Source: Chloroflexota bacterium (GTDB lineage Bacteria; Chloroflexota; Limnocylindria; Limnocylindrales; CSP1-4). From it: 35,412 nt of DNA. Shown here in pieces: positions 23,189 through 32,237 of this stretch (positions are counted from its first letter, which is position 1; each line of letters starts with the position of its first letter). The notes beneath the pieces are model-generated. The model saw only the letters and a list, made by a program, of their open reading frames with translations, made no database searches and was not told the DNA's origin. The stretch is from assembly GCA_030446555.1 (NCBI GenBank), contig JAUJNA010000007.1, positions 1 to 35,412 on the forward strand, given 5' to 3'. A program made the position numbers and the translations under genes.

Positions 23189-24007
23189 GTGCGCGTGAGG
23201 TGGGGAGCTGTGTCTCTGGGATCCCTTGTCACGGCCATCGGCGCCGCGTCCACCTCACGGATCGCGGGCGCCTACTTCCGGATCAGCTATCGGTTGCTCG
23301 CGACGCCGGCAGGGCGTGAGCTCGGCCGAGCCGCGGCGGCTCCAGGCTCCCCGGCTGTGCACGGGTACGCGACGTCCGAAGATGTCGAGGCGCTGCTGGA
23401 AGCGATCCGCCCGTCCCCGGAGCATGTCCTCGTCGACCTCGGCTGCGGCTTCGGCGAGGTCGCGATCGCGATCCACCAGCGGACCGGTTGTCGGGTGGTC
23501 GGCCTCGACGCCGCGCCGGAGGCGGTCGTGGAGGCGCGACGCCGAGCCTTGGCGGCGCGGGTCGGCGAAGCCGTTCGATTCCAGGTCACCGACCTGAGGT
23601 CCCGGTCGGTCCGCGGGTCCGCGGGCTACGCCCTCGATTCGCTCATGTTCGTCCCGCGACCGCCGGAGGTGCTCGCCCGCCTATCGCGCTCACTCGATCC
23701 CCCCGGGCGGATCTTCGTGACGTTCGTCGACCACCGCTGGCTCACAGGCGAGTCCTTCGCCCAGTTCATCGGATCCGGCGGCGTCCGTCTGGAGCGACTG
23801 GAGGACGTGTCCTCGCAGTTCGAGGTACGGAGTCGCGAGCGTGCCGCGACAGCCAGACGACTCCTGCGAGACCGGCCACCGTGGAGCGGCCGGCTAGCAC
23901 TATGGCTGGTGGTCTGGGAGGAGGCGGCGGTCGCGCGGCTGATCCGGCGAGGCCGTCTGCGACGCTGGCGCGTCCTCGTCACGGCCTGGCCCGTGGACGC
24001 GCGATGA
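23189..24007 (+). CDS. class I SAM-dependent methyltransferase
   Basis: The product is 272 residues from the GTG at 23189; another in-frame GTG at 23210 is possible. Motif I is VLVDLGCGFGEVAIAI (~80-95), the strand-2 acid is in VVGLDAAPEAV, and the later core reads AGYALDSLMFVPRPPEVLAR and GRIFVTFVDHRW. The N-terminal ~75 residues (AGAYFRISYRLLATPAGREL) are an extension. The substrate is unknown. The stop overlaps the ATG of the SRPBCC gene (24004-24007), so the two are translated together and probably serve one pathway, as seen in small-molecule and lipid modification pairs. It is cytoplasmic. Confidence 0.83.
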   Translation: MRVRWGAVSLGSLVTAIGAASTSRIAGAYFRISYRLLATPAGRELGRAAAAPGSPAVHGYATSEDVEALLEAIRPSPEHVLVDLGCGFGEVAIAIHQRTGCRVVGLDAAPEAVVEARRRALAARVGEAVRFQVTDLRSRSVRGSAGYALDSLMFVPRPPEVLARLSRSLDPPGRIFVTFVDHRWLTGESFAQFIGSGGVRLERLEDVSSQFEVRSRERAATARRLLRDRPPWSGRLALWLVVWEEAAVARLIRRGRLRRWRVLVTAWPVDAR

Positions 24008-24507
24008 GACCCGTGCGCATCGGCCCCGTCTCCTGTGCCGTCGCGGCGCCGGCTGCGCTCGTCTATCAGATGCTGTCCGCGATCGGGCAGGGGCCACAGA
24101 CGGACGGCGAGAGATCCGAGGTGCTGGAGCGTGACGGCGACGTGCTCGTGTGTGACTTCTGGACGCGTGTGACGCTTCCCGGTGGCGTCGATCGTCTCGT
24201 CCGCACGCGTGAGCGCGTCACGCTCCGGCCGCCGGCCAAGGTCGAGTACGTGCACCTCGACGGGCCGGTCAGGGGCCTCCAGGAGTCGATCGCACTGACG
24301 GCCGTTGCCGACGGGCGCACCCGGATGACGTATTCCGGCATCTACCAGCCGCGCGGTCCTCGCGACGCGCTGCGCGCATACCTCGTCGCGCGACCGGTCA
24401 TCGTCCGGGCCATGCGGCGCCACTTCGAGGATCTGCGCCAGCGAGCGGAAGCTCGAGCGATGCGCAGTCGCGTGTTCCCCCGGGAGGCGTCGCCCGGCGC
24501 TCGGTAG
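24004..24507 (+). CDS. SRPBCC family protein
   Basis: The product is 167 residues from the ATG at 24004. It shows the SRPBCC order: first strand with helix (VSCAVAAPAALVYQMLSAIG), antiparallel strands (VLVCDFWTRVTLPG, RERVTLRPPAKVEYVHLDGP, ALTAVADGRTRMTYSGIY), and a long C-terminal helix (AMRRHFEDLRQRAEARA). It would bind a hydrophobic ligand. The 4-base overlap with the upstream methyltransferase suggests that this ligand is related to the methyltransferase substrate. It is unrelated at close range to the SRPBCC protein at 410-853. Confidence 0.78.
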   Translation: MRPVRIGPVSCAVAAPAALVYQMLSAIGQGPQTDGERSEVLERDGDVLVCDFWTRVTLPGGVDRLVRTRERVTLRPPAKVEYVHLDGPVRGLQESIALTAVADGRTRMTYSGIYQPRGPRDALRAYLVARPVIVRAMRRHFEDLRQRAEARAMRSRVFPREASPGAR

Positions 24508-24656
24508 CCTCGAGTGCTTCGCGGACCGACTGGGGCATCACCTACCGTTGGATCGCCGGCCCCGGACCATCGGCCCGATGCACCCCCGACGTCGATGGGT
24601 CATCCTGACGGTGCCCGCGGCGACCGACCGCGGTGTGGACGGGGATGGGGGGACGG

Positions 24657-25595
24657 ATGGCGCGAACGAAGCGGCCGACCGCGCGTACGGGCTTGGCACG
24701 GGCGACGGTGCTCGGGGTGATCCTGGCATCCGCAATGACGCCACCGGGCGCGCTGGCTCGCACGATCCCGGCCGCTGCGCCCGGGGCCGATGCAGCAGAG
24801 GGTGCGGCTGTCCTTGTCGGAGCCGGCGACGTCGCGTCGTGCGGCTTGACCGCGGACGAGGCCACCGCCAGGCTGCTCGATGGCATCAGCGGGACGGTCT
24901 TCGTCGCGGGCGACACCGTCTACGAGAGGGGCACGCCGACGGAGTATGCCGACTGCTACGAGCCGACGTGGGGTCGTCACCGCGATCGCACGCGGCCCGC
25001 CGTCGGGAACCACGAGTACGGGACGGCCGGCGCATCCGGGTACTTCGGGTACTTCGGCGCCGCGGCCGGTGCTCCGAGCCAGGGCTGGTACGCCTATGAC
25101 CTGGGTTCCTGGCGGGTCTACATGCTGAACAGCAACTGTGCCCAGGTCGGCGGGTGCCTCAGGCTCTCGCAGCAGACGGCCTGGCTGCGCGACGACCTCG
25201 CGCGCAACCCACGCACCTGCGCCATCGCGATCTGGCACCATCCACGCTGGAGCTCGGGAGTGCACGGCGGCTCGTATGCCATGCGCGGCTTCTGGAGAGC
25301 CCTGTATGACGCCGGGGCGGAGATCGTCGTCAACGGCCACGACCACGACTACGAGCGTTTCCGCAAGATGGACCCGAGCGGCACGTGGGACAAGGAGCGT
25401 GGTCTCCGAGAGTTCGTCGTGGGGACCGGCGGCGCGAGCCTCCGCTCCTTCCCGACGGTCGAGCCGAACAGCGTCGTTCGTGGAACGACGCACGGCGTCC
25501 TTCGTCTGGAGCTCGCCGATACCGGTTACAGCTGGACGTTCGTGCCGGTGGCCGGCGCCTCGTTCACCGATTCAGGCAGCGGCCGCTGCCATTGA
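24657..25595 (+). CDS. secreted metallophosphoesterase
   Basis: The product is 312 residues from the ATG at 24657, behind a G-rich ribosome site. A signal peptide (RATVLGVILASAMTPPGALA) is followed by the calcineurin-like set in order: GAGDVASCG, VFVAGDTVYE, AVGNHEYG, IAIWHHPRWS and VVNGHDHDYERF. All metal ligands (Asp, Asn, His) are present, so a di-metal phosphatase or phosphodiesterase is expected. The Trp/Tyr-rich style (GYFGYFGAAAGAPSQGWYAY) is that of secreted purple-acid-phosphatase-like actinobacterial and chloroflexal proteins. It acts outside the cell. Hairpins at its 3' end separate it from the convergent channel gene. Confidence 0.9.
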   Translation: MARTKRPTARTGLARATVLGVILASAMTPPGALARTIPAAAPGADAAEGAAVLVGAGDVASCGLTADEATARLLDGISGTVFVAGDTVYERGTPTEYADCYEPTWGRHRDRTRPAVGNHEYGTAGASGYFGYFGAAAGAPSQGWYAYDLGSWRVYMLNSNCAQVGGCLRLSQQTAWLRDDLARNPRTCAIAIWHHPRWSSGVHGGSYAMRGFWRALYDAGAEIVVNGHDHDYERFRKMDPSGTWDKERGLREFVVGTGGASLRSFPTVEPNSVVRGTTHGVLRLELADTGYSWTFVPVAGASFTDSGSGRCH

Positions 25596-25617
25596 CTCCT
25601 GGCGGCGTGACACGCCG
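25575..25617. terminator. double hairpin at convergent gene ends
   Basis: GGCAGCGGCCGCTGCC (25575-25590) is a perfect 16-base palindrome over the last codons of the phosphatase gene. CGGCGT-GAC-ACGCCG (25603-25617) is a perfect 6-bp hairpin just after its stop. They sit between convergent genes and could act as a bidirectional terminator, although no T-run follows. Confidence 0.45.
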
Positions 25618-25656
25618 GCTATAGCTGTCCCTGCGGGCCGGCCCCCGAAGCCCGAC

Positions 25657-26497
25657 TCAACGCGGGTCGCGACGCGCCTCCGACTCGCGGCGCAGCGCGG
25701 CGACCTCCTGTCGGAGGAGCCGCAGCTCGGTCGTCTCATCGAGCGTATCGCTCGATCGATCTGAGCCACGGTCCTGCCCCAGGAAGTGGCTGGCGATCGC
25801 TGCGGTGATGTATCCGAAGACCGCGAACCCGTAGACCGCGAGGAGGAGGGTCAGGATGCGCCCTTCCGGGGTGGTCGGCCACGTGTCCGAGCCGATGGTG
25901 ACGAGGACCATGATGGTCCACCACAACGCGTCCGCGTAGTTCGGAATCCGCCGGCCGGTCCCGCGCCGGCCTGTCCCCAGCGGCCGGTTGCCCGCTGGCT
26001 TCTGCCCCTTCGAAGAAGAGCATCCCGGCCGCGCCGACGAGTGCGACGATGGCGCTGACCGCGAGCACGTAGCCGAGGCCCCGTCGCGCCAGTGTCGCGC
26101 CGAGCGCTCCGATACCGCGATTGACCGCTGTGATGATCCGAAGAAGGCTCAACGACCGCGTCGCGCGCCCGATCGAGGCCAAGCGTGCCAGCCTCGCGAG
26201 GCGGACCACGCGGGCCGCCGGAAGGAGCAGCGAGACGGCGCTCAGCCAGTTGCTGCGTAGGTAGCGCCAGCGATCAGGTGCGATGGTCACTTCGACGACG
26301 AAGTCCAGGATGAAGACGCCCCAGATGGCGTACGTCAACACCTCCAGAGCTGACGAGAGCCCTCTCGTCAGCTCGACGACCAGCAGGCCGAGCCAAACGA
26401 ATGCGAGCACCGTGAGCGGGCGCTCGGTGAGTCGGTCGAGCTCGCGAAGCAATGCCCACCGCTCGGCGGCTCGGTCGGAGCTCGTTCGCCCGGTCAT
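25657..26497 (-). pseudogene. voltage-gated-type cation channel, one frameshift
   Basis: From the ATG at 26497 the frame gives membrane segments (VLAFVWLGLLVVELTRGL, AIWGVFILDFVVEVTIAP) and an S4-like voltage sensor with regularly spaced arginines (ARVVRLARLARLASIGRATR), then a fifth segment ending in GMLFFEGAEASG. The frame shifts at 25950-25985. The other frame supplies the pore (NYADALWWTIMVLVTIGSDT), the last helix (LAVYGFAVFGYITAAIASHF) and a cytoplasmic coiled tail (ETTELRLLRQEVAALRRESE). The filter position reads TIGSD instead of TVGYG. Joined, it is about 280 residues. Its start overlaps the NhaA stop by four bases. Confidence 0.78.
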
Positions 26498-27832
26498 GAG
26501 CTCTGATCGCGTCGGGTCACGGACTTCGCTGTGCGGAGGATCGCGAAGCCACCCGCGCCAGCGACGATGGAAGCGGCGAGGACCCCGACCTTGGCAAGTG
26601 CGAGTTCGGCAGCTCCCTCTCCGTACGCGAGCGTCGCGATGAACAGGCTCATCGTGAAGCCGATGCCGCCGAGCCACGCGGCCCCATAGACGTGTCGCCA
26701 CCCGACACCTGCGGGGAGCGACGCCAGGCCGAGGCGAACGACGGCTGCCGCACCGAGCGTGATGCCGATCTGTTTGCCCAAGACGAGACCGGCGATGGCG
26801 GCGATCGTGATGGGGTCGCCCATGGTCGACGCGATGTCGGTCTCCAGTCGAACCCCCGCGTTCGCCAAGGCGAAGAGCGGGATGATGCGAACGAGACCCA
26901 CGGATGGAGCGCGTGCTCGATACGCAGCATGGGCGCCTGTGCCCGCTCGGTCGCGTCTTCCAGCTCCCATAGCGCGGCGTGATGCTCCTCCGTGCTCGCG
27001 TCCTCACCGCCCACCGTCCGGCCCTCGAAGTCGCTGATGTGTCGCCTCGCGCGCTCCACGTAGGCGTCCAGATCGAGTCGGGTGGTCGCCGGGATGGTCA
27101 ACGCGAGCAGGACACCCGCGACGGTCGCATGGATCCCGGACTGGAAGACAGCGAGCCAGAGCGCGATGCCCAGCACCGCGTATACCGCGGGACGGCGAAC
27201 GCCTATGCGATTCGCGGCCACGAGCAGACCCAGGACGGCCGCGGCAGCGCCCGCGGCGGGCAAGGAAAGATCCGCTGTGTAGAAGACGGCGATGACCAGC
27301 ACGGCCAACAGGTCGTCGACGATCGCGAGGGCGGTCACGAAGATGCGCAGTCCGAGCGGTGCTCTCTTGCCGAGCAGGGCGAGGACGCCGAGCGCGAAGG
27401 CGATGTCCGTCGCCATCGGGATGCCCCAGCCGGCAGCCCCCGTGCCGCCTCCGGCGACAGCGAGGAAGATCGGGGCAGGCACGACGGCGCCTCCCACGGC
27501 GGCTGCGATCGGCAGCGTCGCCCGGCGTGCGGAGGCGAGCTCGCCGACCAGGACCTCGCGCTTGATCTCGAGGCCGACGACGAGGAAGAAGACGGCCATG
27601 AGCCCGTCGTTGACCCAGTGGACCAGCGAGTCGGAAAGGGTCAGATCACCAAGAGCGAACCCAAGGTCCGTCGCCCAAGATCCACGTACGAGCCCGCAGC
27701 AGGCGAGTTCGCCCAGACGAGCGCCACGGCAGCCGCTGCGATGAGGAGAAGTCCCCCGGATGCGCTCGTACGTGCGAACTCGCGGAATGGCGCAAGAAGG
27801 CGGTCGACAGGCTGAACGGAAGCGGACGGCAC
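26494..27832 (-). pseudogene. nhaA: NhaA-type Na+/H+ antiporter, two frameshifts
   Basis: From the GTG at 27832 come [20 protein letters not shown] and [14 protein letters not shown]; after a shift near 27680, [20 protein letters not shown] and [12 protein letters not shown]. The transport core [20 protein letters not shown] and [18 protein letters not shown] carries the two essential aspartates (VDD). After a second shift near 26905 come [33 protein letters not shown] and the stop at 26494. Joined, it is about 445 residues, normal for an NhaA with the longer loop. It exchanges Na+ for protons across the membrane. Motifs are intact across all three frames, so the breaks are recent or artefactual. 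Confidence 0.82.
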
Positions 27833-27933
27833 GGAGCGAGGCTATCGCACGACCTGCGGACGGGTATGCGGCCCGGCAGCGACGCTGAGAGCCAGCTCGA
27901 GGATCGAAACGGCCGGAGACCGCCCGAGCCCTG

Positions 27934-28712
27934 TCAGCGCGCCGTTCCGACCACCAGGACGTACTCGGCGTTGATCGCGCCGCCTCCGGCGAACCCGCGC
28001 ATGACCTCGTCCCGTGCCGCCGCGACGGCCGGGAAGGCGTGCGGGGGCAGGTGCCTGCGGAAGTACTCGACCACGAAGTCGGACTGGCCGGCAGCCGCAC
28101 GCGCCCCCGGGTCACAGGGCAGTGTCAGGCGGGAGCAGGAGACGTCGTCGGCGTAGGGCGCGAAGCGCTCGCGGGCGACCTCCTCGACGCCCCACTCCAG
28201 CTCCTGGTCAGGGAATGGGAATCCGCCGGCGTCGCACGGCGCACCGCATCGGTCAGCTCGGCCATGAAGCTGCCGGGAGGCCAAGCCGTCAACGCCACCG
28301 CGCCACCGGGGCGGCACACCCGGAACATCTCCCGCGCGGCGACCTCTGGATGTGGCGCGGCCACCGCCGCGAACGCCGAGAGCACGTGGCTGAAGCTGCG
28401 GTCGGCGAACGGAAGCTGCTCGACATCGGCGACCTGCCAGTCGACCGTCAAGCCTTCGCGCCGGCAGCGGGCCACTCCACGCTGGACCTGCTCCGGGGAA
28501 AGATCCGTCGCCATCACCGCCGCACCGCGCCGCGCTGCTGCGGTCGCGACGTTGCCGTCGCCCGCGCCCACGTCAAGCACGTCTGTCCCTGCCGCGACGC
28601 CGGTCTTCTCGACCAGGACCCCCGCTGCGGGTGCCAGCACGTTCGAGAGCGCGTAGTACTCGCCCGCGTCGTAGAGCTCGCGCTGTGCCCGCTTGACGGC
28701 CACTGGGTCCAT
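27934..28712 (-). pseudogene. class I methyltransferase (UbiE/type 11-like), one frameshift
   Basis: The ATG at 28712 opens MDPVAVKRAQRELYDAGEYY. Motif I is DVLDVGAGDGNVATAAA, followed by VMATDLSPEQVQRG, ADVEQLPFADRSFSHVLSAF and RVCRPGGAVALTAWPPG, all typical of type 11 methyltransferases. The frame is lost at 28215-28255. The C-terminal part is in another frame: PDQELEWGVEEVARERFAPY and [18 protein letters not shown], ending at 27934. Joined, it is about 259 residues. The substrate is unknown. It is divergent from the spermidine-synthase-like gene, with a 104-base gap that must hold both promoters. Confidence 0.78.
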
Positions 28713-28816
28713 CGCCGTCAGTATGGATGGGCGCGTTCGTCGGTCGACGGGCCAGACGGAGCGTCGGGTATCCCGTTCGGTCGTGCATCTGGTGGCGACC
28801 GCGTACGGTAGGCGCC

Positions 28817-31228
28817 ATGTCGCTGCTCGCGGTCGCGCTCGTCTCGGGCGCGGCGCTGACCGCGCAGGTCGGTCTCACCAGGGTCCTGGCGATCGCGCAG
28901 GGGTACCACTTCGCGTTCCTCGTCATCAGCCTTGCCCTGCTGGGCTTCGGTGCCAGCGGGACACTCCTGGCCGTCGCGCCGCGCCTCGGCCAGCCACGGA
29001 TGTGGCCGTGGTACGCATCGGCGTACGGAGCAGCGACGGGCGGCGCGTTCCTCTTCCTCGACGCTTTTCCGTTCGACCCGTACCTCGTGGCCCGCGACAC
29101 GACGGAGCTGCTCCTCCTGTTCGCCGACCTCATCGCGCTCGCGTTGCCGTTCCTATTCGCGGGTCTGCTGATCGGCGCCATGCTCTCCCGCACGACGGAG
29201 CGGGCGGGTGCTGTCTACGGCGCCAACCTGCTCGGCTCCGGACTGGGCGCACTGGCTGCGCCGGCACTGCTCGACCAGTTCGGGAGCGAACGGACCGTCT
29301 TCCTCGCGGGCCTGCTGGGGAGCATCGCCGCCTTCGGCCTCATCGGCCGGCGAACGCGCACCGACGGGGCACGTCCGCGGGGCCGCGCGGTCACGGTCGC
29401 CTGGTGCCTCATCGTCGTCGGCGTCCTCGCGGCGGCCGTCACCGCAGGCTTCGAGCTCCACCCATCGCCGCATCGACGCCTCGCGCAGCTCCGCCTCGAC
29501 CCCGACGTGCGGTTCCTCGCCACGCGCCAGGACGCCCGCTCACGGCTGGACATCGTCACGAGCCCGACGATCCACTCGGCACCCGGGCTGAGTCTTTCCT
29601 ACACCGGCCCGCTCCCTGTCCAGGCCGGTCTGGTCGTCGACGCCAACGATCTGCTTCCGGTGCCCGCGGCCTCAGGGGCATCCGACGCCCTCGCCCGATC
29701 CCTGCCGGTCTCCGTCGCCCACCGGCTCCGGCCGGGTGGCCGGGTGCTGCTCCTCGGTTCGGGGGGCGGCACGGACGCCTGGGCCGCGCTCCGCAACGGC
29801 GCCTCGGAGGTGACCATCGTCGAACCGGACGCGCTCATCTTCGACGCGCTGCGGATCGACCTCCGCTCATGGGCCGGGCTGGCGGACGATCCGCGCGTAC
29901 ACCTGGTGCAGGAGCCGATCCGCTCCTTCGTCGAGCGCGACCCACAGACCTACGACGTCGTGGAGCTCACCCTGACCGACGCGTACCGCCCCGTGTCGTC
30001 GGGCGCGCTGAGCTTGACCGAGGACTACCGGCTCACGTCCGAGTCGTTCCGGGCGTATCTCGGGCGCCTCTCGCCCGAGGGGCTCCTCGTCGTGACGCGC
30101 TGGGCGCAGACGAGCCCGACCGAGTCGCTGCGCACGCTCGCGCTCATCGTCGACGCGCTCGAGGCGAGAGGTGTGCCGGACCCCCGCGCGCACCTGCTCG
30201 CGTTTCGCTCGTTCCAGACGGTCACCTTCCTCGCCAGCCAGCAGCCGCTGGCGCCGGCCGACAAGGCGGCCTTCTTCGAAGCCATCGAGGAGCTCCGATA
30301 CGACCTTGTCCTTGCGCCCGAGGTGCGATCGGATCTGGTGAACCGCTGGGCGGAGGTGCCGAGCCCGGACGACCATGAGCGCGCCCTGGAGCTCGTCGGG
30401 ACACGCGATCGCTCGAGCTTCTACGCCGGCTACCCCTTCGACGTGGCGCCGCCGACCGATGACCGGCCCTTCTTCTTCCACTTCTTCCGCCTCGAGCAGA
30501 CCTCCGCGCTGGTGGAGGAGCTGGGCCGCAGGTGGCAGCCGTTCGGTGGAGGCGGCTACTTCATCCTCGTCGCCTTGCTCGGCTTCGCCGTGGTCGTCGC
30601 GGGGACGGCGGTGGTCATGCCGCTCCTCGCCCGGCGACGGTTCCGCGCGGCGTTCAGCGGCCGCCGCGAGCTGGCGGCACGGACGATCGCGTATGTCGTG
30701 GCCCTCGGGCTCGCCTTCCTCTTCGTCGAGGTGACGCTGGTGCAGCGCGCCATCCTGGTGCTGGGCGATCCGACGCATGCGTTCGCGACCGTGGTGGGGA
30801 CGCTCCTCGTGGCGTCCGGGGTAGGCAGCGCGCTGTCCGCGCGCCTGCCATGGCAGCCGTCGATGCTGGCGCTGGTGGCACTGCTGGGGCTCCACGCGGC
30901 TCTCTCCTGGGTGGTGGGACCGGCACTCCTCGCCCTTCCCGACCCGCTGCCGCTCGCGGTGGTCGTGGCCGTCATCGCGCCCGTCGGGTTCCTGATGGGC
31001 GTGCCGTTCCCGCGGCTCGTGAAGGCGATCGGCCCATCGCCGGAGCTCGTCGCCTGGGCGTGGGCGGCGAACGGGAGCGCGTCGGTGGTGAGCGGGATCC
31101 TGGCGACCATCATCGCGCTGTCGTTCGGCTTCGGCGTCGTCCTGGCGGTGGCGGCCGCGCTCTACCTGCTCGCCGCCGTCCTCGTCCCTCGGCGCTCGAT
31201 GGGACCGGCCACCGCGGTGGCTGCCTGA
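28817..31228 (+). CDS. membrane-embedded spermidine-synthase-like protein
   Basis: The product is 803 residues from the ATG at 28817. The N-terminal ~220 residues form a membrane bundle (SLLAVALVSGAALTAQVGLT, then AFLVISLALLGFGASGTLL). The central SpeE-like Rossmann domain has VLLLGSGGGTDAWAALR at ~310 and VTIVEPDALIFDALRI, and ends at TDDRPFFFHFFR, the phrase common to this family. A second membrane bundle follows (YFILVALLGFAVVVAGTAVV, then FGFGVVLAVAAALYLLAAVL). Such fused proteins are annotated as spermidine synthases, but polyamine-binding residues are not evident here, so the aminopropyl-transfer role is unproven. Its 3' end overlaps the pcm-like gene tail-to-tail by 67 bases. Confidence 0.85.
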   Translation: MSLLAVALVSGAALTAQVGLTRVLAIAQGYHFAFLVISLALLGFGASGTLLAVAPRLGQPRMWPWYASAYGAATGGAFLFLDAFPFDPYLVARDTTELLLLFADLIALALPFLFAGLLIGAMLSRTTERAGAVYGANLLGSGLGALAAPALLDQFGSERTVFLAGLLGSIAAFGLIGRRTRTDGARPRGRAVTVAWCLIVVGVLAAAVTAGFELHPSPHRRLAQLRLDPDVRFLATRQDARSRLDIVTSPTIHSAPGLSLSYTGPLPVQAGLVVDANDLLPVPAASGASDALARSLPVSVAHRLRPGGRVLLLGSGGGTDAWAALRNGASEVTIVEPDALIFDALRIDLRSWAGLADDPRVHLVQEPIRSFVERDPQTYDVVELTLTDAYRPVSSGALSLTEDYRLTSESFRAYLGRLSPEGLLVVTRWAQTSPTESLRTLALIVDALEARGVPDPRAHLLAFRSFQTVTFLASQQPLAPADKAAFFEAIEELRYDLVLAPEVRSDLVNRWAEVPSPDDHERALELVGTRDRSSFYAGYPFDVAPPTDDRPFFFHFFRLEQTSALVEELGRRWQPFGGGGYFILVALLGFAVVVAGTAVVMPLLARRRFRAAFSGRRELAARTIAYVVALGLAFLFVEVTLVQRAILVLGDPTHAFATVVGTLLVASGVGSALSARLPWQPSMLALVALLGLHAALSWVVGPALLALPDPLPLAVVVAVIAPVGFLMGVPFPRLVKAIGPSPELVAWAWAANGSASVVSGILATIIALSFGFGVVLAVAAALYLLAAVLVPRRSMGPATAVAA

Positions 31229-32079
31229 GTCGACCATCCCTCGTCGCGGACGAGCGGCACGAAGCGCACATCCAGGATGCGCTGCATGCGCGCTTCTCCG
31301 TCCTCTCGAGTCACGAGCCACAGCGTCTGGACATCACCCACCGGTCCGATGGGGACGACCATCCGGCCGCCGTCGGGCCGGAGCTGCTCCACCAGCGGCT
31401 GTGGCAGGTGGTCCGGCGCGGCGGTCACGACGATGGCGTCGTACGGGGCGTGCTCCGGCCACCCCAGGTACCCGTCGCGGCGGTCGATGCGGACGTCGGC
31501 GTAGCCCAGGCCGTCGAGCACGCCGCGGGCAGTACCCGCCAGCTGCGGCACGATCTCGAGGGAGAAGACCTCGTCGGAGAGCTCGGCCAGGATCGCGGCC
31601 TGGTAGCCCGACCCGGTGCCGACCTCCAGCACACGGTCCGTCGGCTCCAGCTCGAGCAGCTCGGTCATGCGTCCCACGAGCGACGGCTGTGAGATCGTCT
31701 GGCCGTGGCCGATCGGGAGCGGGAAGTCCTGGTACGCCTCGTCGATGACGTCCGTCGGCACGAAGGCGTGACGCGGGACAGCGAGCATCGCGTCGACGAC
31801 GCGCTGGTCCTCGACGGCTGGATCGATCGCCGTCGACACGAGGGCCTCGCGCGCCTGCCGTCGCTCGGGCGGGTCTGTCAGGTCGCGGTCGAGTGCGGCC
31901 GGGACGGGCAGCGACTCGGGGACCGGCGGGGACCCCTCCGGCGCGGTCGGTGCGCCGCTCGGGTCGGCGTCAGGTGTCAGGAGGTCGCCGCGGTTCGCGT
32001 CCGGGGCCGCACAGGCCGTGAGAGCCGCAAGGGCGAGGAGCACGGCAACGACTCGTGCCCACCGGAAGCGCCGAACCAT
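31162..32079 (-). CDS. pcm: protein-L-isoaspartate O-methyltransferase, lipoprotein form
   Basis: The product is 305 residues from the ATG at 32079, longer than the usual ~210 because of an N-terminal lipoprotein signal (VVAVLLALAALTAC, Cys23) and a Pro/Ser linker to ~residue 65. The enzyme domain is complete: VPRHAFVPTDVIDEAYQDFP, GHGQTISQPSLVGRMTELLE, DRVLEVGTGSGYQAAIL and YDAIVVTAAPDHLPQPLVEQ, the last with the family's PLVEQL. PCMT uses SAM to repair isoaspartyl residues. An outside location is odd, since SAM is cytoplasmic. The C-terminal ~22 residues are encoded in the overlap with the convergent gene. Confidence 0.87.
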   Translation of the reverse strand: MVRRFRWARVVAVLLALAALTACAAPDANRGDLLTPDADPSGAPTAPEGSPPVPESLPVPAALDRDLTDPPERRQAREALVSTAIDPAVEDQRVVDAMLAVPRHAFVPTDVIDEAYQDFPLPIGHGQTISQPSLVGRMTELLELEPTDRVLEVGTGSGYQAAILAELSDEVFSLEIVPQLAGTARGVLDGLGYADVRIDRRDGYLGWPEHAPYDAIVVTAAPDHLPQPLVEQLRPDGGRMVVPIGPVGDVQTLWLVTREDGEARMQRILDVRFVPLVRDEGWSTQAATAVAGPIERRGTRTAASR

Positions 32080-32237
32080 CGTCCGATAAGGATATGGCGC
32101 GTCCAGCATCAGCCGCCGGATCCGGGGTCACCCGCGCCCGCCGAGTCGGATCGGGGCATAGTCAGCGTGGGTGCATGATCAGAGGGGCTTGCGGGACCGT
32201 CCGTGGCCAGCAGGACGTCATCACCCAGCGGAGCGCG

